NCBI GenBank assembly: GCA_017644425.1
Contig: JAEPLN010000002.1
Location: forward strand, 1 to 41,267
Source of the DNA: Prochlorococcus marinus CUG1433
GTDB lineage: Bacteria > Cyanobacteriota > Cyanobacteriia > PCC-6307 > Cyanobiaceae
Reading direction: 5' to 3'
Length of the DNA stretch: 41,267 nt
In this document: positions 25,002 through 35,309 of the stretch, in pieces
How the letters are laid out: each line of letters opens with the position of its first letter
Position numbering within the stretch: the first letter of the stretch is position 1
Program-made: the position numbers and the translations under genes
Notes under the pieces: model-generated
Database searches by the model: none
Told to the model about the DNA's origin: nothing
Seen by the model: only the letters and a program-made list of their open reading frames with translations

Positions 25002-25934
25002 TTAGTCCTGACAGATTTTATTATTCTCAACTTTTAATCTATCCATCTGCTTTTGTCTTTCTTCAAATCTTTTTCTATCATCATCACTAAATTGATTTAT
25101 GCAGAAGTGACATTGAATACCCTCTCTAAATTCTTTTCTTTTTTGATCTTGAATTGAAACAGGCATTCCACAGGCGTGACAAATGGAATAGGAACCTTTT
25201 TTTAATTCATTGTCTAAAGCAACTCTTTTATCAAAAACGAAACATTCACCTTCAAATAAATTTTTTTCTTCTGTTATGTCATCAAGGTATTGCAAAATCC
25301 CCCCTTGCAGATGATAGATATTTTTATAACCTTTCTTTTTCAATAAACTAGTTGCTTTTTCACATCTGATACCTCCGGTACAAAACATGGCTATATTTGT
25401 TGACTTTTTATTTTCTAAGTGGTTTTCTAAATGTTCATCTACCCAATTTGGGAATTCACTAAAGTTTCTTGTCTTAGGGTTTATCGAATTTTTAAACGTC
25501 CCAATGGAAACCTCATAATGATTTCTTGTGTCAATAATAATTGTATTTTTATCTTCAATTAATTTATTCCAATCAGTTGAGTTAATATAATTACCCGCAT
25601 CTTTAGATGGGCTTATTCCAGGGACTCCCATTGTGACAATTTCTTTTTTGATTTTTATTTTTAATTTCCTGAAGATTTTCTTTTCTGAGAAACTTACTTT
25701 GATGTTGTAATTTTTATTATTTGTGTATGAATTAAGTAAATTCATTACAATTTCAATTACATTTTCTTCCGCACAAATAGTTCCATTAATACCCTCACTT
25801 GCAAAAATTAATAAACCTGAAAGATCGTTTTCATTTTCGATTTCTAATAATTTATTTTTGAGATCAAGAATTGAGTTTTCTTGAAATGGAAAGAAAGAAT
25901 AAAGAGAAACAATTTTATAATTTTTATTTTTCAT
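25002..25934 (-). CDS. trhO: tRNA uridine(34) hydroxylase TrhO (rhodanese family, YceA type)
   Basis: TrhO uses oxygen to convert U34 of certain tRNAs to 5-hydroxyuridine, the precursor of 5-oxyacetyl or methoxy uridine. The 310-residue protein has an N-terminal acylphosphatase-like domain (about 1-95), a rhodanese domain with active-site CTGGIRCEK (Cys about 183) and LQGGILQYL, and a C-terminal zinc-type segment with CHACGMP and CHFC. The helical end is Lys/Glu-rich. It overlaps the bioB gene by 4 bases (start over stop), indicating translational coupling. trmFO, another tRNA uridine modifier, lies in the same window but is unlinked. Confidence 0.92.
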   Translation of the reverse strand: MKNKNYKIVSLYSFFPFQENSILDLKNKLLEIENENDLSGLLIFASEGINGTICAEENVIEIVMNLLNSYTNNKNYNIKVSFSEKKIFRKLKIKIKKEIVTMGVPGISPSKDAGNYINSTDWNKLIEDKNTIIIDTRNHYEVSIGTFKNSINPKTRNFSEFPNWVDEHLENHLENKKSTNIAMFCTGGIRCEKATSLLKKKGYKNIYHLQGGILQYLDDITEEKNLFEGECFVFDKRVALDNELKKGSYSICHACGMPVSIQDQKRKEFREGIQCHFCINQFSDDDRKRFEERQKQMDRLKVENNKICQD

Positions 25935-26938
25935 AAAGAAGATAATTTTTTTTTACAACTTTCAAAATCTTCATTAAAAAGAACCCCAACTTCTTTTAAA
26001 AGTGATCTGTCAGACTGAAAAGATGGATTTGAAGTCGTGAGTAACTCATCTCCATAAAAAATTGAATTTGCCCCACATTGAAAACATAAAATTTGAGCTT
26101 CTTTTGAGAGATTTTCTCTCCCTGCGCTTAATCTTATTTTACTTTTAGGCATAAGAATTCTTGCTGTAGCTATCATCCTTATCATCTCAATCGAATCAAT
26201 TTCTTGATTATCTTCTAAGCCAGTACCTTCGATAGCTACTAATGAATTTATAGGAACGCTTTCAGGGTGTGGATTCATGTTTGAAAGCACTTCCAATAGC
26301 GATGCTCTATCACTATCAGTTTCCCCCAAGCCTATTATTCCTCCACAACATACATTTATTCCAGCTTTTCTAACTCTATCAATAGTATCTAATCTGTCTT
26401 GATAAGTTCTAGTAGTAATAATATTTTTATAATAATCTGGACTAGTATCAAGATTGTGATTATATGCGGTTAAACCTGCCTCGGCTAATCTTGCGGCTTG
26501 TTCATCAGTAAGCATGCCTGCTGTAACACATGCTTCCATTCCTAAATCTCTCACACCACTTACCATCTTTAACATTGCATCAAAGGATTTCCCATCTCTA
26601 ATTTCTCTCCATGCCCAACCCATACAGAACCTTTCTGCACCCTCATCTTTTGCTAATCGAGCTCTCCCTAAAACCTCTTCAACTTCAAATTGAGGATGAC
26701 TTTTAATTTCGCTAGTACTATAGATTGATTGACTACAATAAGAGCAATTTTCTTCACATCCTCCAGTTTTCACACTGAATAAAGATGCCAATTGAACTTT
26801 ATATTTGTTGAATTTCCTATGAACAATCTGTGCTTCCCACATTAAATCTATCAGAGGCATATTGAGTATTTCCAATATCTCATCTCTACCCCAATCGAAT
26901 CTAATTTCACTGTATGAATGATTATTCGACTTAGTCAT
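25931..26938 (-). CDS. bioB: Biotin synthase BioB
   Basis: BioB is the radical-SAM enzyme that inserts sulfur into dethiobiotin. The 335-residue protein contains the radical-SAM motif CEENCSYC (CX3CX2C, about residues 58-65) followed by SQS, then [25 protein letters not shown], and near the end RLSAGRENL and [15 protein letters not shown], which carry ligands for the auxiliary [2Fe-2S] cluster. The length is usual. It is 6 bases downstream of uppS and overlaps trhO by 4 bases. No other biotin gene is in the window. Confidence 0.97.
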   Translation of the reverse strand: MTKSNNHSYSEIRFDWGRDEILEILNMPLIDLMWEAQIVHRKFNKYKVQLASLFSVKTGGCEENCSYCSQSIYSTSEIKSHPQFEVEEVLGRARLAKDEGAERFCMGWAWREIRDGKSFDAMLKMVSGVRDLGMEACVTAGMLTDEQAARLAEAGLTAYNHNLDTSPDYYKNIITTRTYQDRLDTIDRVRKAGINVCCGGIIGLGETDSDRASLLEVLSNMNPHPESVPINSLVAIEGTGLEDNQEIDSIEMIRMIATARILMPKSKIRLSAGRENLSKEAQILCFQCGANSIFYGDELLTTSNPSFQSDRSLLKEVGVLFNEDFESCKKKLSSL

Positions 26939-26944
26939 TTTTGG

Positions 26945-27748
26945 TTAGTTGGAACATTGAGAATCTTCAAAAGATTCATTTGGTAATGATTCTATACCGC
27001 CAAAACGTCTATTCCTTGATTGGTAATCAATTATTGCTTTAAGAAATTCAAACTCATTGAAGTCTGGCCAAAGCACATCAGAAATGTAAATTTCTGAATA
27101 AGCTAATTGCCATAGTAGAAAATTACTTATTCTTTTTTCTCCACTTGTTCTTATAAGTAATTCTGGATCCTTAATTCCTTTAGTTAATAACCTAGAACTA
27201 AATAATTCTTCATTAATTTCATCCGGTTTTATTTCCCCAGAAAAAGATTTTAATGCTATTTCCTTAGCAACTTTTACGATTTCCTGCCTACCTCCGTAAT
27301 TTACGCAAACATTTAGTAAAAAATCATCATTATTATTAGTGAGTGATTCTGAATGGTAAATTACCTTTTTTAAGTTTTCTGGGAAAGGTGTTAAATCTCC
27401 GATAAATTTTATTTTTATAGACTCTCGATGGATCTCTTTAATTTCATTTCTCAAAACTTCTCCGAAAAGATTTATTAGGAAATTGACCTCTTTTGTTGGT
27501 CTTGTCCAATTCTCAGTTGAAAAAGCATAAACAGTAAGTACCCTACAACCTAATTGTTTTGATGATTTGATGATTTCTTTTAATGCACTAACACCTTTGT
27601 TATGACCTATTGACCGTGGCAAACCTTTTTTTGTAGCCCATCTCCCATTCCCATCCATAATTATTGCTACATGTTCAGGGACTTTTTGCATATCTATCAT
27701 CTTGGATAATTCAATGTTTCTTTTTTGAATTGTTTTTTCCAAACTCAT
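26945..27748 (-). CDS. uppS: Isoprenyl transferase (undecaprenyl diphosphate synthase type)
   Basis: UppS is the cis-prenyltransferase that extends farnesyl diphosphate to the C55 carrier for peptidoglycan and polysaccharide assembly. The 267-residue protein carries IIMDGNGRWATKKG (catalytic Asp with the NGRWA loop, about residues 29-42), GHNKGVSALKEI, TVYAFSTENWTRP, and near the end LLIRTSGEKRISNFLLWQLA and ISDVLWPDF. These are the five conserved regions of the family. It lies 3 bases downstream of cdaA. Chain length of the product cannot be fixed from motifs alone. Confidence 0.95.
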   Translation of the reverse strand: MSLEKTIQKRNIELSKMIDMQKVPEHVAIIMDGNGRWATKKGLPRSIGHNKGVSALKEIIKSSKQLGCRVLTVYAFSTENWTRPTKEVNFLINLFGEVLRNEIKEIHRESIKIKFIGDLTPFPENLKKVIYHSESLTNNNDDFLLNVCVNYGGRQEIVKVAKEIALKSFSGEIKPDEINEELFSSRLLTKGIKDPELLIRTSGEKRISNFLLWQLAYSEIYISDVLWPDFNEFEFLKAIIDYQSRNRRFGGIESLPNESFEDSQCSN

Positions 27749-27751
27749 TAG

Positions 27752-28660
27752 TTAATCCTTTTTGTGAGTGATGATTTCTGATTTATTGGACTCTTTTTCG
27801 CTGATATCACTGATAATATTATCACTTGGGTTTGTTTTTTGGGATAATGCAGTTTTACTTACAGATGGTTTATTTGTTCCCATAGAATTTTGATTACCAA
27901 TCAAATTTAAAAGAAGTTCTTGTAACCTGCTGCTTGTAATTGGCCTTTCTAGTTTTCCTTGGTTTGCTAATGATAACGTACCTGTCTCTTCAGAAACAAC
28001 TATGCAAATACACCTATCAAATCTTTCTGTAATTCCTAATGCAGCTAAGTGTCTTGTGCCATATCTACTGATACCTTGTCTCGAGAGAGGAAGTATTACA
28101 CCAGCTGATATTATTTTATTACCTTTAACAAGAACTGCTCCATCGTGCAATGGTGTATCTGTTGCAAAAAGATTTATTAAAAGGTCTGTTGAAAGTTGAG
28201 CCTCAATATTTGTCCCTGAGTATAAGAAATCTTCAGGTCTTAGATCACTACCCAAATCGACAACGATTAATGCTCCCCTTCTATTCTGAGAAAGTCTGCC
28301 TGCAGTCTCTACTAACTGGGTAATTGTTGTAGAGGTTGCTCTAAATTCCTTTGGTGGATTTCCAAGTAGTACAGCTAACCTCCCAGTACCTAATAATTCC
28401 ATTAATCTTCTAAGCTCTCCTTGCCAAAGGATTGCTAAAGAGAGAGAGCAAGCTAGTACTACAGCATCAATTAATTTTGAAGTTAAAGGAAGAAAGGCAT
28501 ATCTTTGTATAAACCATGCAGATGAAACTAAAAGTAAATATCCCCTTAACAGCCATAATGTTCTCTGTTCTTTTACTCTAGAAAACAATAAAAGTCCAAA
28601 ACCTAGAGCAAATAAGACATCTAATAAAAGCTTTAAATTTATAAACCCCCAGAAATTCAC
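27752..28660 (-). CDS. cdaA: Diadenylate cyclase CdaA (c-di-AMP synthase)
   Basis: CdaA makes the second messenger c-di-AMP, which in bacteria governs potassium and osmotic balance and wall homeostasis; in cyanobacteria it is linked to night survival. The 302-residue protein has three N-terminal membrane helices (about 8-75), a DAC domain with LHDGAVLVKGNKI (DGA motif) and YGTRHLAALGITE, and a disordered Ser/Lys-rich tail after about residue 258. The second motif reads RHL where the classical form is RHR. It sits between lysA (28-base gap) and uppS (3-base gap), placing the cyclase with wall-precursor genes. Confidence 0.92.
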   Translation of the reverse strand: MNFWGFINLKLLLDVLFALGFGLLLFSRVKEQRTLWLLRGYLLLVSSAWFIQRYAFLPLTSKLIDAVVLACSLSLAILWQGELRRLMELLGTGRLAVLLGNPPKEFRATSTTITQLVETAGRLSQNRRGALIVVDLGSDLRPEDFLYSGTNIEAQLSTDLLINLFATDTPLHDGAVLVKGNKIISAGVILPLSRQGISRYGTRHLAALGITERFDRCICIVVSEETGTLSLANQGKLERPITSSRLQELLLNLIGNQNSMGTNKPSVSKTALSQKTNPSDNIISDISEKESNKSEIITHKKD

Positions 28661-28688
28661 ATTAAAAACAAAATTAATTTAAATGTAC

Positions 28689-30086
28689 CTAATTTTGTTT
28701 GATAAAGCGATCAGGTAAGACATCATATTTCAAAAGATCTGATGGACTTTCTCTCTTTTGGATTATCTCTGCTTCCCCATCAAATACTACAAGGGCAGCA
28801 GGTCTTGGGATTCTATTATAGTTAGAACTCATCGAGATATTGTATGCACCTGTCCCAAAAACACATATTAGATCTCCTGTTTTGCAATCTGCTAATTCAA
28901 TCTCTTTAAATAATACATCTCCTGATTCGCAGTGCTTTCCAGCAATAGTATATTTATTTTTGGAATCAATATTAAAAGGATTTTTTACCAAACATGCAGA
29001 ATAACTTGATTGATATGTTATTGGTCTTGGATTATCACTCATGCCACCATCTACAGATAAGTATGTTCTGATCCCAGGAATTTCTTTAAAAGCACCAATT
29101 TTGTAAATTGTAACCCCTGCTGTAGATACAATAGATCTTCCAGGTTCGCACATTAATGTAGGTAAATCTAAGTTGTGCTTTTCACAAGCATTAACAACTG
29201 ATGTAGAGATTGTTTTAACCCATTCGTAAATTGATGGTGGATCGTCATTTTCAGTGTATTTGATACCTAAACCACCTCCTACATTCAATTTTTTAATGTC
29301 ATGGCCAAATTTTTTTGCATCCAAAATAACATTAACCATTATTTCGCCTAGGTCCTTATGAGGTTCTAATTCAAAAATTTGGGAACCAATATGGGCATGT
29401 AATCCTTTTAATTTGAGATGTTTAGAATTACTAATCCTTGAAAATAAAACATTTAAATATTCAATTCCAAACCCAAATTTACTGTCAAATGATCCTGTCC
29501 TTATGTATTCATGAGTGTGGCATTCTATTCCAGGAGTAAAGCGAACCATGATTTCTAAGTCATGATTCAATGAATTTGAGATTTCTTCTAACCTTTCTAA
29601 GTCGTAATCATTATCAACAATAACTTTAATATTATTTGCAACTGCAAACTCTATTTCTTTATCTGATTTATTATTCCCATGAAAAACAATTTTTTCGTTT
29701 GGGACCCCGCCATTGAGGGCAGTTAAAAGTTCTCCCTCTGAAACGGCATCAAGTCCTAAACCTTCTGATGCAACAAGATTACTCATAAAAATAGAACTAT
29801 TTGCTTTGGAGGCATATATCGGTAATGATTCGCCTGGGTAATAATCTTCTAGTGCTTTTTTATAAGCTCTACATGAGTTTCTTAAAGTAAGTTCATCTAA
29901 GATATATAAAGGAGAATCATATTTCTTAATTAATTCTTCGATAGAACATCCACCAATTGATAATTTTCCATCACTTCCAATAGATGTAGTGATAGGTACG
30001 ATATTTTTATTAGGACTTTTGTGATCAATCTTTTGTTTTAAAAAGGATTTTTTTTCTTCCATAGGAAAAATGATGCGAATATGCAA
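28689..30086 (-). CDS. lysA: Diaminopimelate decarboxylase LysA
   Basis: LysA decarboxylates meso-diaminopimelate to L-lysine, the last step of lysine synthesis. The 465-residue fold-type III PLP enzyme has the cofactor Lys in IYASKANS, GLDAVSEGEL, the HGNNKSDKEI block, LHAHIGSQIF, NVGGGLGIKY, CEPGRSI, and the second-subunit Cys in CESGDVLF, followed by GAYNISMSSNYNRIPRP. All are family signatures. The first ATG at 30084-30086 gives eight extra residues; an internal ATG at 30060-30062 (start MEEKKSF) is at least as likely, because the region upstream of it would otherwise overlap promoter space with the divergent rimI. Confidence 0.95.
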   Translation of the reverse strand: MHIRIIFPMEEKKSFLKQKIDHKSPNKNIVPITTSIGSDGKLSIGGCSIEELIKKYDSPLYILDELTLRNSCRAYKKALEDYYPGESLPIYASKANSSIFMSNLVASEGLGLDAVSEGELLTALNGGVPNEKIVFHGNNKSDKEIEFAVANNIKVIVDNDYDLERLEEISNSLNHDLEIMVRFTPGIECHTHEYIRTGSFDSKFGFGIEYLNVLFSRISNSKHLKLKGLHAHIGSQIFELEPHKDLGEIMVNVILDAKKFGHDIKKLNVGGGLGIKYTENDDPPSIYEWVKTISTSVVNACEKHNLDLPTLMCEPGRSIVSTAGVTIYKIGAFKEIPGIRTYLSVDGGMSDNPRPITYQSSYSACLVKNPFNIDSKNKYTIAGKHCESGDVLFKEIELADCKTGDLICVFGTGAYNISMSSNYNRIPRPAALVVFDGEAEIIQKRESPSDLLKYDVLPDRFIKQN

Positions 30087-30143
30087 ATAATGTCACGTTT
30101 TATAATGACTTTAAATTTGAACTTTTGGAATTCTTTCTACTAA

Positions 30144-30584
30144 ATGATATCTATTAAACAAATAAATGAGAAAGATATTGATTTATGTTATGAATTAGAT
30201 TCAAATACAATTTCGTTATGGAGCAAAAATCAGTGGGCTAAGGAATTCAATAAGGAAGATACAAAAATCTTTGGGTTAATGCTGAAAAATTTAATTATAG
30301 GAATATGCGTTTTTCAAGTTGTTCTAGATGAAGCTCAAATAAATTATTTTGTAGTAAACAAGAACTTTAGAAAAAGAGGTTTTGGAACTTACCTTATGGG
30401 CCACGTAATTAGACAGTGTGAAAAATTAAAAATTAATAGATTACTATTAGAAGTCTCCCACAGAAATTTTATTGCTGAGAAATTTTATAGTCGGTTTGAT
30501 TTTTCTACCGTGGGAACAAGAAGGCAATATTATAAGGATGGTTCAGATGCTCTTTTAAAAGAAAAAAAATTAATAAAGAAGTAA
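30144..30584 (+). CDS. rimI: Ribosomal-protein-alanine N-acetyltransferase RimI-like (GNAT)
   Basis: A 146-residue GNAT protein. The acetyl-CoA site is visible as VVNKNFRKRGFGTYLMGHVI (the R-x-x-G-x-G/A loop, about 73-92), followed by LLLEVSHRNFIAEKFYSRFDF with the RimI-type EV..N..A..FY...GF signature (Asp replaces the usual Gly). RimI-type enzymes acetylate protein N-termini, classically ribosomal protein S18; small paralogues are also common, so the exact substrate is uncertain. It is divergent from lysA with a 57-base gap and 177 bases ahead of clpC. Confidence 0.85.
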   Translation: MISIKQINEKDIDLCYELDSNTISLWSKNQWAKEFNKEDTKIFGLMLKNLIIGICVFQVVLDEAQINYFVVNKNFRKRGFGTYLMGHVIRQCEKLKINRLLLEVSHRNFIAEKFYSRFDFSTVGTRRQYYKDGSDALLKEKKLIKK

Positions 30585-30663
30585 TTATATTTTTATTGTG
30601 CGGATAACCAGAATGATTGAAATTACTGCAATTTATAGCTATATCGCGAAATAAAGTGAATTT

Positions 30664-30750
30664 TTCAGAATAAAAAATACTTTTGGGTATTCACAAAAGC
30701 TCATTCTGAACACAAAATTGACATATTACTGGTAGGTTATATGTAAGGAT
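30664..30750 (+). promoter_or_regulatory. Putative clpC promoter with upstream inverted repeat
   Basis: TTGACA at 30718-30723 is a perfect -35 box; the best -10 is TATGTA at 30740-30745 (16-base spacer), which is poor. AAGGAT at 30745-30750 may serve as ribosome-binding site, 11 bases before the clpC ATG. Upstream lies a perfect 8-base inverted repeat TTCAGAAT (30664-30671) and ATTCTGAA (30703-30710), whose right arm ends 7 bases before the -35. This is a possible operator. No CIRCE-like repeat (HrcA site) is seen. Confidence 0.4.
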
Positions 30751-30761
30751 TTAGTTTTCTG

Positions 30762-33290
30762 ATGTTTGAAAGATTTACAGAAAAAGCCATAAAAGTCATC
30801 ATGCTTGCCCAAGAGGAAGCTCGTAGACTTGGACATAATTTTGTTGGCACAGAACAAATCCTTCTAGGTTTAATTGGCGAAGGAACAGGTGTTGCTGCTA
30901 AAGTTCTTAAATCACTTGGTGTTAATCTTAAAGATTCAAGAATTGAAGTAGAAAAGATAATTGGTAGAGGCTCGGGTTTTGTAGCAGTAGAAATACCCTT
31001 TACTCCAAGGGCAAAAAGAGTTTTAGAGTTATCCCTTGAAGAAGCTCGTCAACTTGGTCACAACTATATTGGTACTGAACATCTTTTACTCGGATTAATT
31101 AGAGAGGGTGAGGGTGTTGCTGCAAGGGTGCTTGAAAATCTTAGTATCGATCTTACTAAAGTAAGAACTCAAGTTATAAGAATGCTAGGTGAAACAGCTG
31201 AGGTGGGTTCCGGAGCTAATTCAAGTAAGAGTAATTTAAAAACTGCTACTCTCGACGAATTCGGAACAAACTTAACAAAGTTGGCAAGTGAATCAAAACT
31301 CGATCCAGTAGTTGGACGTCATGCAGAAATAGATAGAGTAGTTCAAATACTTGGTAGAAGGACTAAAAATAATCCTGTCCTTATTGGAGAACCTGGAGTA
31401 GGTAAAACTGCTATTGCAGAGGGTTTGGCTCAAAGAATTCAACTAGGAGATATTCCCGACATACTTGAAGATAAAAGAGTTTTAACCCTTGATATAGGTC
31501 TTTTGGTAGCTGGAACAAAATATAGAGGCGAATTCGAAGAAAGATTAAAAAAAATAATGGAAGAAATTAAGTCAGCAGGTAATGTAATTTTAGTCATAGA
31601 TGAAGTGCATACTTTAATTGGCGCTGGAGCTGCAGAAGGGGCTATAGATGCTGCAAATATTTTGAAGCCAGCATTAGCTCGTGGAGAACTTCAATGTATA
31701 GGAGCAACGACACTCGACGAATATAGAAAACACATCGAGAGAGATGCTGCTCTAGAAAGAAGGTTTCAACCTGTCATGGTTGGTGAGCCATCTATTGAAG
31801 ATACTATTGAAATCTTAAAAGGTTTAAGAGAACGCTATGAACAACATCATCGTCTAACAATTACTGATGATGCTTTAGAGGCTGCCGCCCATTTAGGTGA
31901 TCGTTATATTTCTGATAGATTTTTACCCGATAAGGCTATAGATTTAATTGATGAGGCAGGAAGTAGAGTACGTTTAATAAATTCCAAACTTCCACCTGAA
32001 GCCAAACAAATAGATAAAGAACTAAGGCAAGTACAAAAACAAAAGGAAGAATCTGTAAGAGACCAAAACTTTGATCAAGCAGGTCAACTAAGGGAAAAGG
32101 AAATGGAATTATCAGCAAAAATAAAAGAGGTTCTTGACAATAAAAAAGAATCTAAAACTGAAGAAGAATCTGATGTTGATACTAATTCTGCAAGTAATGA
32201 TCCAAAACTTTTACAGAATCCTAGTGTTAGTGAAGAGGATGTAGCACATATTGTTGCTTCTTGGACGGGCGTGCCTGTTCAAAAATTAACTGAAACAGAA
32301 TCAGTAAAGCTTCTTAACATGGAAGAAACCCTTCACCAAAGACTTATTGGACAAGATGAAGCAGTTAAAGCCGTTTCTAGAGCTATAAGGAGAGCAAGAG
32401 TTGGATTAAAAAATCCTAATAGACCAATTGCAAGTTTTATCTTTTCAGGACCAACTGGTGTAGGTAAAACTGAATTGACTAAATCATTAGCTTCATACTT
32501 CTTCGGTAGTGAAGAAGCAATGATTAGATTAGATATGTCAGAATTCATGGAAAGACATACTGTTAGTAAACTAATTGGTTCTCCTCCTGGGTACGTTGGT
32601 TTTAATGAAGGTGGTCAACTTACTGAAGCTGTAAGAAGACGTCCATATACTGTTGTATTATTCGATGAAGTAGAGAAGGCTCATCCAGATGTATTTAATT
32701 TATTGTTGCAACTACTTGAAGACGGTAGATTAACTGACTCAAAGGGGAGAACTGTAGATTTTAAGAATACTTTGCTAATAATGACTTCAAATATCGGCTC
32801 TAAAGTAATAGAGAAAGGAGGGGGCGGATTAGGATTTGAGTTCTCAGGCGACTCTGTCGAAGATAGTCAATATAATAGAATTAAATCTTTAGTTAATGAA
32901 GAATTAAAGCAATACTTTAGACCTGAATTTCTTAACAGGCTTGACGAAATAATTGTATTCAGACAACTCACCAAAAACGAAGTCAAAGAAATTGCTGAAA
33001 TTATGTTGCAAGAAGTTTTTGTACGTTTGCAAGATAAAGGCATTAAATTAAATGTAACGGATGCTTTTAAAGAAAGGCTTGTCGAAGAAGGCTACAATCC
33101 CTCTTATGGTGCAAGACCACTAAGAAGGGCTGTGATGCGATTACTAGAGGATAGTTTGGCTGAAGAAGTTTTATCAGGAAGAATAAAAGGCGGAGACAAA
33201 GCTTTAGTTGATATAGATGAAAATAAAAAAGTTACAATCAACATCTCTTCTGAAGAATCTCCTCAAGAGTTAGCAAGTGCTAACTTCTAG
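30762..33290 (+). CDS. clpC: ClpC, AAA+ unfoldase of the Clp protease (HSP100)
   Basis: ClpC unfolds substrates and feeds them to the ClpP/ClpR protease; in cyanobacteria it is essential. The 842-residue protein has two N-terminal Clp repeats (residues about 1-145) and a first AAA+ module with [15 protein letters not shown] and [10 protein letters not shown]-type Walker B. A UVR-containing middle domain with a coiled-coil segment around [17 protein letters not shown] follows. The second AAA+ module has [28 protein letters not shown] and [11 protein letters not shown]-loop tripeptide (LIGF-like) for ClpP docking is expected near residue 700 but I do not see an exact match in the [10 protein letters not shown] segment. 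Gene content and length match cyanobacterial ClpC closely. Confidence 0.97.
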   Translation: MFERFTEKAIKVIMLAQEEARRLGHNFVGTEQILLGLIGEGTGVAAKVLKSLGVNLKDSRIEVEKIIGRGSGFVAVEIPFTPRAKRVLELSLEEARQLGHNYIGTEHLLLGLIREGEGVAARVLENLSIDLTKVRTQVIRMLGETAEVGSGANSSKSNLKTATLDEFGTNLTKLASESKLDPVVGRHAEIDRVVQILGRRTKNNPVLIGEPGVGKTAIAEGLAQRIQLGDIPDILEDKRVLTLDIGLLVAGTKYRGEFEERLKKIMEEIKSAGNVILVIDEVHTLIGAGAAEGAIDAANILKPALARGELQCIGATTLDEYRKHIERDAALERRFQPVMVGEPSIEDTIEILKGLRERYEQHHRLTITDDALEAAAHLGDRYISDRFLPDKAIDLIDEAGSRVRLINSKLPPEAKQIDKELRQVQKQKEESVRDQNFDQAGQLREKEMELSAKIKEVLDNKKESKTEEESDVDTNSASNDPKLLQNPSVSEEDVAHIVASWTGVPVQKLTETESVKLLNMEETLHQRLIGQDEAVKAVSRAIRRARVGLKNPNRPIASFIFSGPTGVGKTELTKSLASYFFGSEEAMIRLDMSEFMERHTVSKLIGSPPGYVGFNEGGQLTEAVRRRPYTVVLFDEVEKAHPDVFNLLLQLLEDGRLTDSKGRTVDFKNTLLIMTSNIGSKVIEKGGGGLGFEFSGDSVEDSQYNRIKSLVNEELKQYFRPEFLNRLDEIIVFRQLTKNEVKEIAEIMLQEVFVRLQDKGIKLNVTDAFKERLVEEGYNPSYGARPLRRAVMRLLEDSLAEEVLSGRIKGGDKALVDIDENKKVTINISSEESPQELASANF

Positions 33291-33299
33291 TTATTAAAT

Positions 33300-34391
33300 A
33301 TGCAGTTAATATCTCCAGAAATTATTTTTAGGGGGAATGAAGCTTGGGAAAAATCTTTATCGCAGATTACTAGGTTCACAAAAAGTCCATTAATCTTAGG
33401 TAGAAGTATCAATACACATAATCTGAGAAATAAAATTTTTAGAGATCTGAAAAATCAAAAATTAAATGTTAGTTCTGCTAATTTACAATTTGATTGTTGT
33501 TATGAAGATATCTCTAGAGTTAAAAGTATCATTTTAGAGAATAATCATGATTCAGTTATTGCTGCAGGTGGAGGCAAAGTTCTTGATACTGGCAAATTTG
33601 TAGCAGATTGTCTAAATATTCCTTGTATTACTGTGCCTCTTAGCGCCTCTACCTGCGCAGGTTGGACAGCTTTATCTAATATTTACACTGAAAATGGCAA
33701 ATTCGTTAAGGATGTTATGTTGGGTTCTTGTCCAAAAGTATTAGTCTACGATCTCAATTTTATTCAAACAGCTCCATCTAGAACTCTTGCAAGTGGAATA
33801 GCAGATGCTTTGGCAAAATGGTACGAATCCTCAATAACAAGTTCTACAATAGATGATGGTCTTGTTCAGCAAGCGATCCAGATATCGAGAGTATTGAGAG
33901 ATCAATTATTGATAGATGGAGGGAAAGCATTTAAGGGTGAATTTGAGAATAATTCTTCTTGGAGAAATACTGTAGAAGCATGTGGACTTACAGCAGGATT
34001 AATAGGAGGTATTGGAGGACAAAAGTGTAGAACGGCTGCGGCACATGCTATCCATAATGCAATCACTCAGATAATCACCCCAAATAAGTTTCTTCATGGT
34101 GAGATTGTTGGAGTTGGTTTGCTATTGCAATTAAGACTTGAAGAAATGAAAAATAATAATAAACTAGCAGATCAATCAATTAATCAATTGTTGAAATTAA
34201 TGAAAGAATTGAATTTGCCAACCTCCATTGCTCAATTAGGTATAAATGTATTTGAAAATCAAAATTTATTTAAAATTGCAGAGTTTACTTGTAGAGATGA
34301 ATCTGAGATTCACTTCTTACCTTTTGATATTACTAAACAAGATATCGTTGAACTTATTGCGAATTTCGAACAACAAAAAATTAAAATTTAA
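33300..34391 (+). CDS. Iron-containing alcohol dehydrogenase family protein (glycerol dehydrogenase-like)
   Basis: The 363-residue protein resembles GldA-type enzymes. It has the dinucleotide-binding loop AAGGGKVLDTGK (about residues 87-98), PLSASTCAGWTALSNIYTENG, and the metal ligands expected of the family: Asp in SGIADALAKWYE, His in AAAHAIHNAI and His in FLHGEIVGVGLLLQL. Family members oxidise glycerol or other polyols with NAD and bind Fe or Zn. Picocyanobacteria are not glycerol fermenters, so the true substrate is open. It lies 9 bases after clpC and 7 bases before the hydrolase gene. Confidence 0.85.
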   Translation: MQLISPEIIFRGNEAWEKSLSQITRFTKSPLILGRSINTHNLRNKIFRDLKNQKLNVSSANLQFDCCYEDISRVKSIILENNHDSVIAAGGGKVLDTGKFVADCLNIPCITVPLSASTCAGWTALSNIYTENGKFVKDVMLGSCPKVLVYDLNFIQTAPSRTLASGIADALAKWYESSITSSTIDDGLVQQAIQISRVLRDQLLIDGGKAFKGEFENNSSWRNTVEACGLTAGLIGGIGGQKCRTAAAHAIHNAITQIITPNKFLHGEIVGVGLLLQLRLEEMKNNNKLADQSINQLLKLMKELNLPTSIAQLGINVFENQNLFKIAEFTCRDESEIHFLPFDITKQDIVELIANFEQQKIKI

Positions 34392-34398
34392 TCTATCT

Positions 34399-35298
34399 TT
34401 GTCTAAAACTCATTTCGAAAAACTTTGTAATTTAAATATTAAATTTTTTGAGAATGCCAAAAATTCACTCTTGGACCCATCAGGTGTTTATTTAGCAAAT
34501 GATGTTAAGTGGATAAAGCTCAATCAAAAATGGAACTCTTTGAAATTTCCAGTTGTTATTGGAGGAAAAGGTCAACCTATCCTTCTTTTGCATGGCTTTG
34601 ATAGTAGTTTTTTAGAGTTCAGAAGAATATATCAATCGTTAAAAAGAAATTTTAAAGTAATTATTCCAGACCTTTTAGGTTTTGGTTTTAGTCCAAGGTG
34701 CGCGACTAATGAATACACCCCCTCGAAAATAATTTCTTATTTAAGTGATATTCTTGAGACCTTGCGAATAACAAAAAATCTAAAAATTATTGGTGCATCT
34801 ATGGGAGGCTCAACAGCTTTAAAACTTTCTTTTGAGATCCCTTACTCTATTGATAAAATTATACTTTTATCTCCCGCTGGATTGTTTGGAGAACCTAAGA
34901 GTATACCTTTCCCTCTTAACCAAATAGGGGCATCATTTCTAGGATTGCAGCAAGTCAGAAAAAGTCTTTGTAGGCAAGCATTTGCCTTCCCAGATGAATG
35001 CGTCGGGGAAATGGAAGAGCAAATTGCTTCACTTCATTTAGGTTGCAATGGATGGAGGAGTTCACTTGCATCATTTGCAAAAAGTGGAGGGTTTGCAGGA
35101 ACACAGAAATATATTCAAAATATCCCAATCAAAGCAGTATGTGGAGAAAATGATCGCATTCTTGGAAAAAAAGAGATTAAAAACATAAGAAAAATTGATA
35201 AATTAAATTTTATAGGGTTGCAAAATTGTGGTCATCTACCTCATGTCGATTTACCATCATTGTCTAGCAAAATTATTCAAGATTATTTTTTGGAATAA
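34399..35298 (+). CDS. Alpha/beta-fold hydrolase
   Basis: Taken from TTG at 34399 the protein has 299 residues. It shows the oxyanion region ILLLHGFDSSFLEF, the strand VIIPDLLGFGFS, the nucleophile elbow IGASMGGS (Ser in GASMG), a C-terminal acid in CGENDRIL and His in NCGHLPHVDLP: a complete catalytic triad for an esterase, lipase or dehalogenase-type hydrolase. The frame is open further left to an ATG at 34246, but that extension lies inside the dehydrogenase gene and is Leu/Ile/Lys-rich without family character. TTG, 7 bases after the previous stop, is therefore the better start. The substrate is unknown. Confidence 0.85.
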   Translation: MSKTHFEKLCNLNIKFFENAKNSLLDPSGVYLANDVKWIKLNQKWNSLKFPVVIGGKGQPILLLHGFDSSFLEFRRIYQSLKRNFKVIIPDLLGFGFSPRCATNEYTPSKIISYLSDILETLRITKNLKIIGASMGGSTALKLSFEIPYSIDKIILLSPAGLFGEPKSIPFPLNQIGASFLGLQQVRKSLCRQAFAFPDECVGEMEEQIASLHLGCNGWRSSLASFAKSGGFAGTQKYIQNIPIKAVCGENDRILGKKEIKNIRKIDKLNFIGLQNCGHLPHVDLPSLSSKIIQDYFLE

Positions 35299-35309
35299 AA
35301 ATTTCATAA

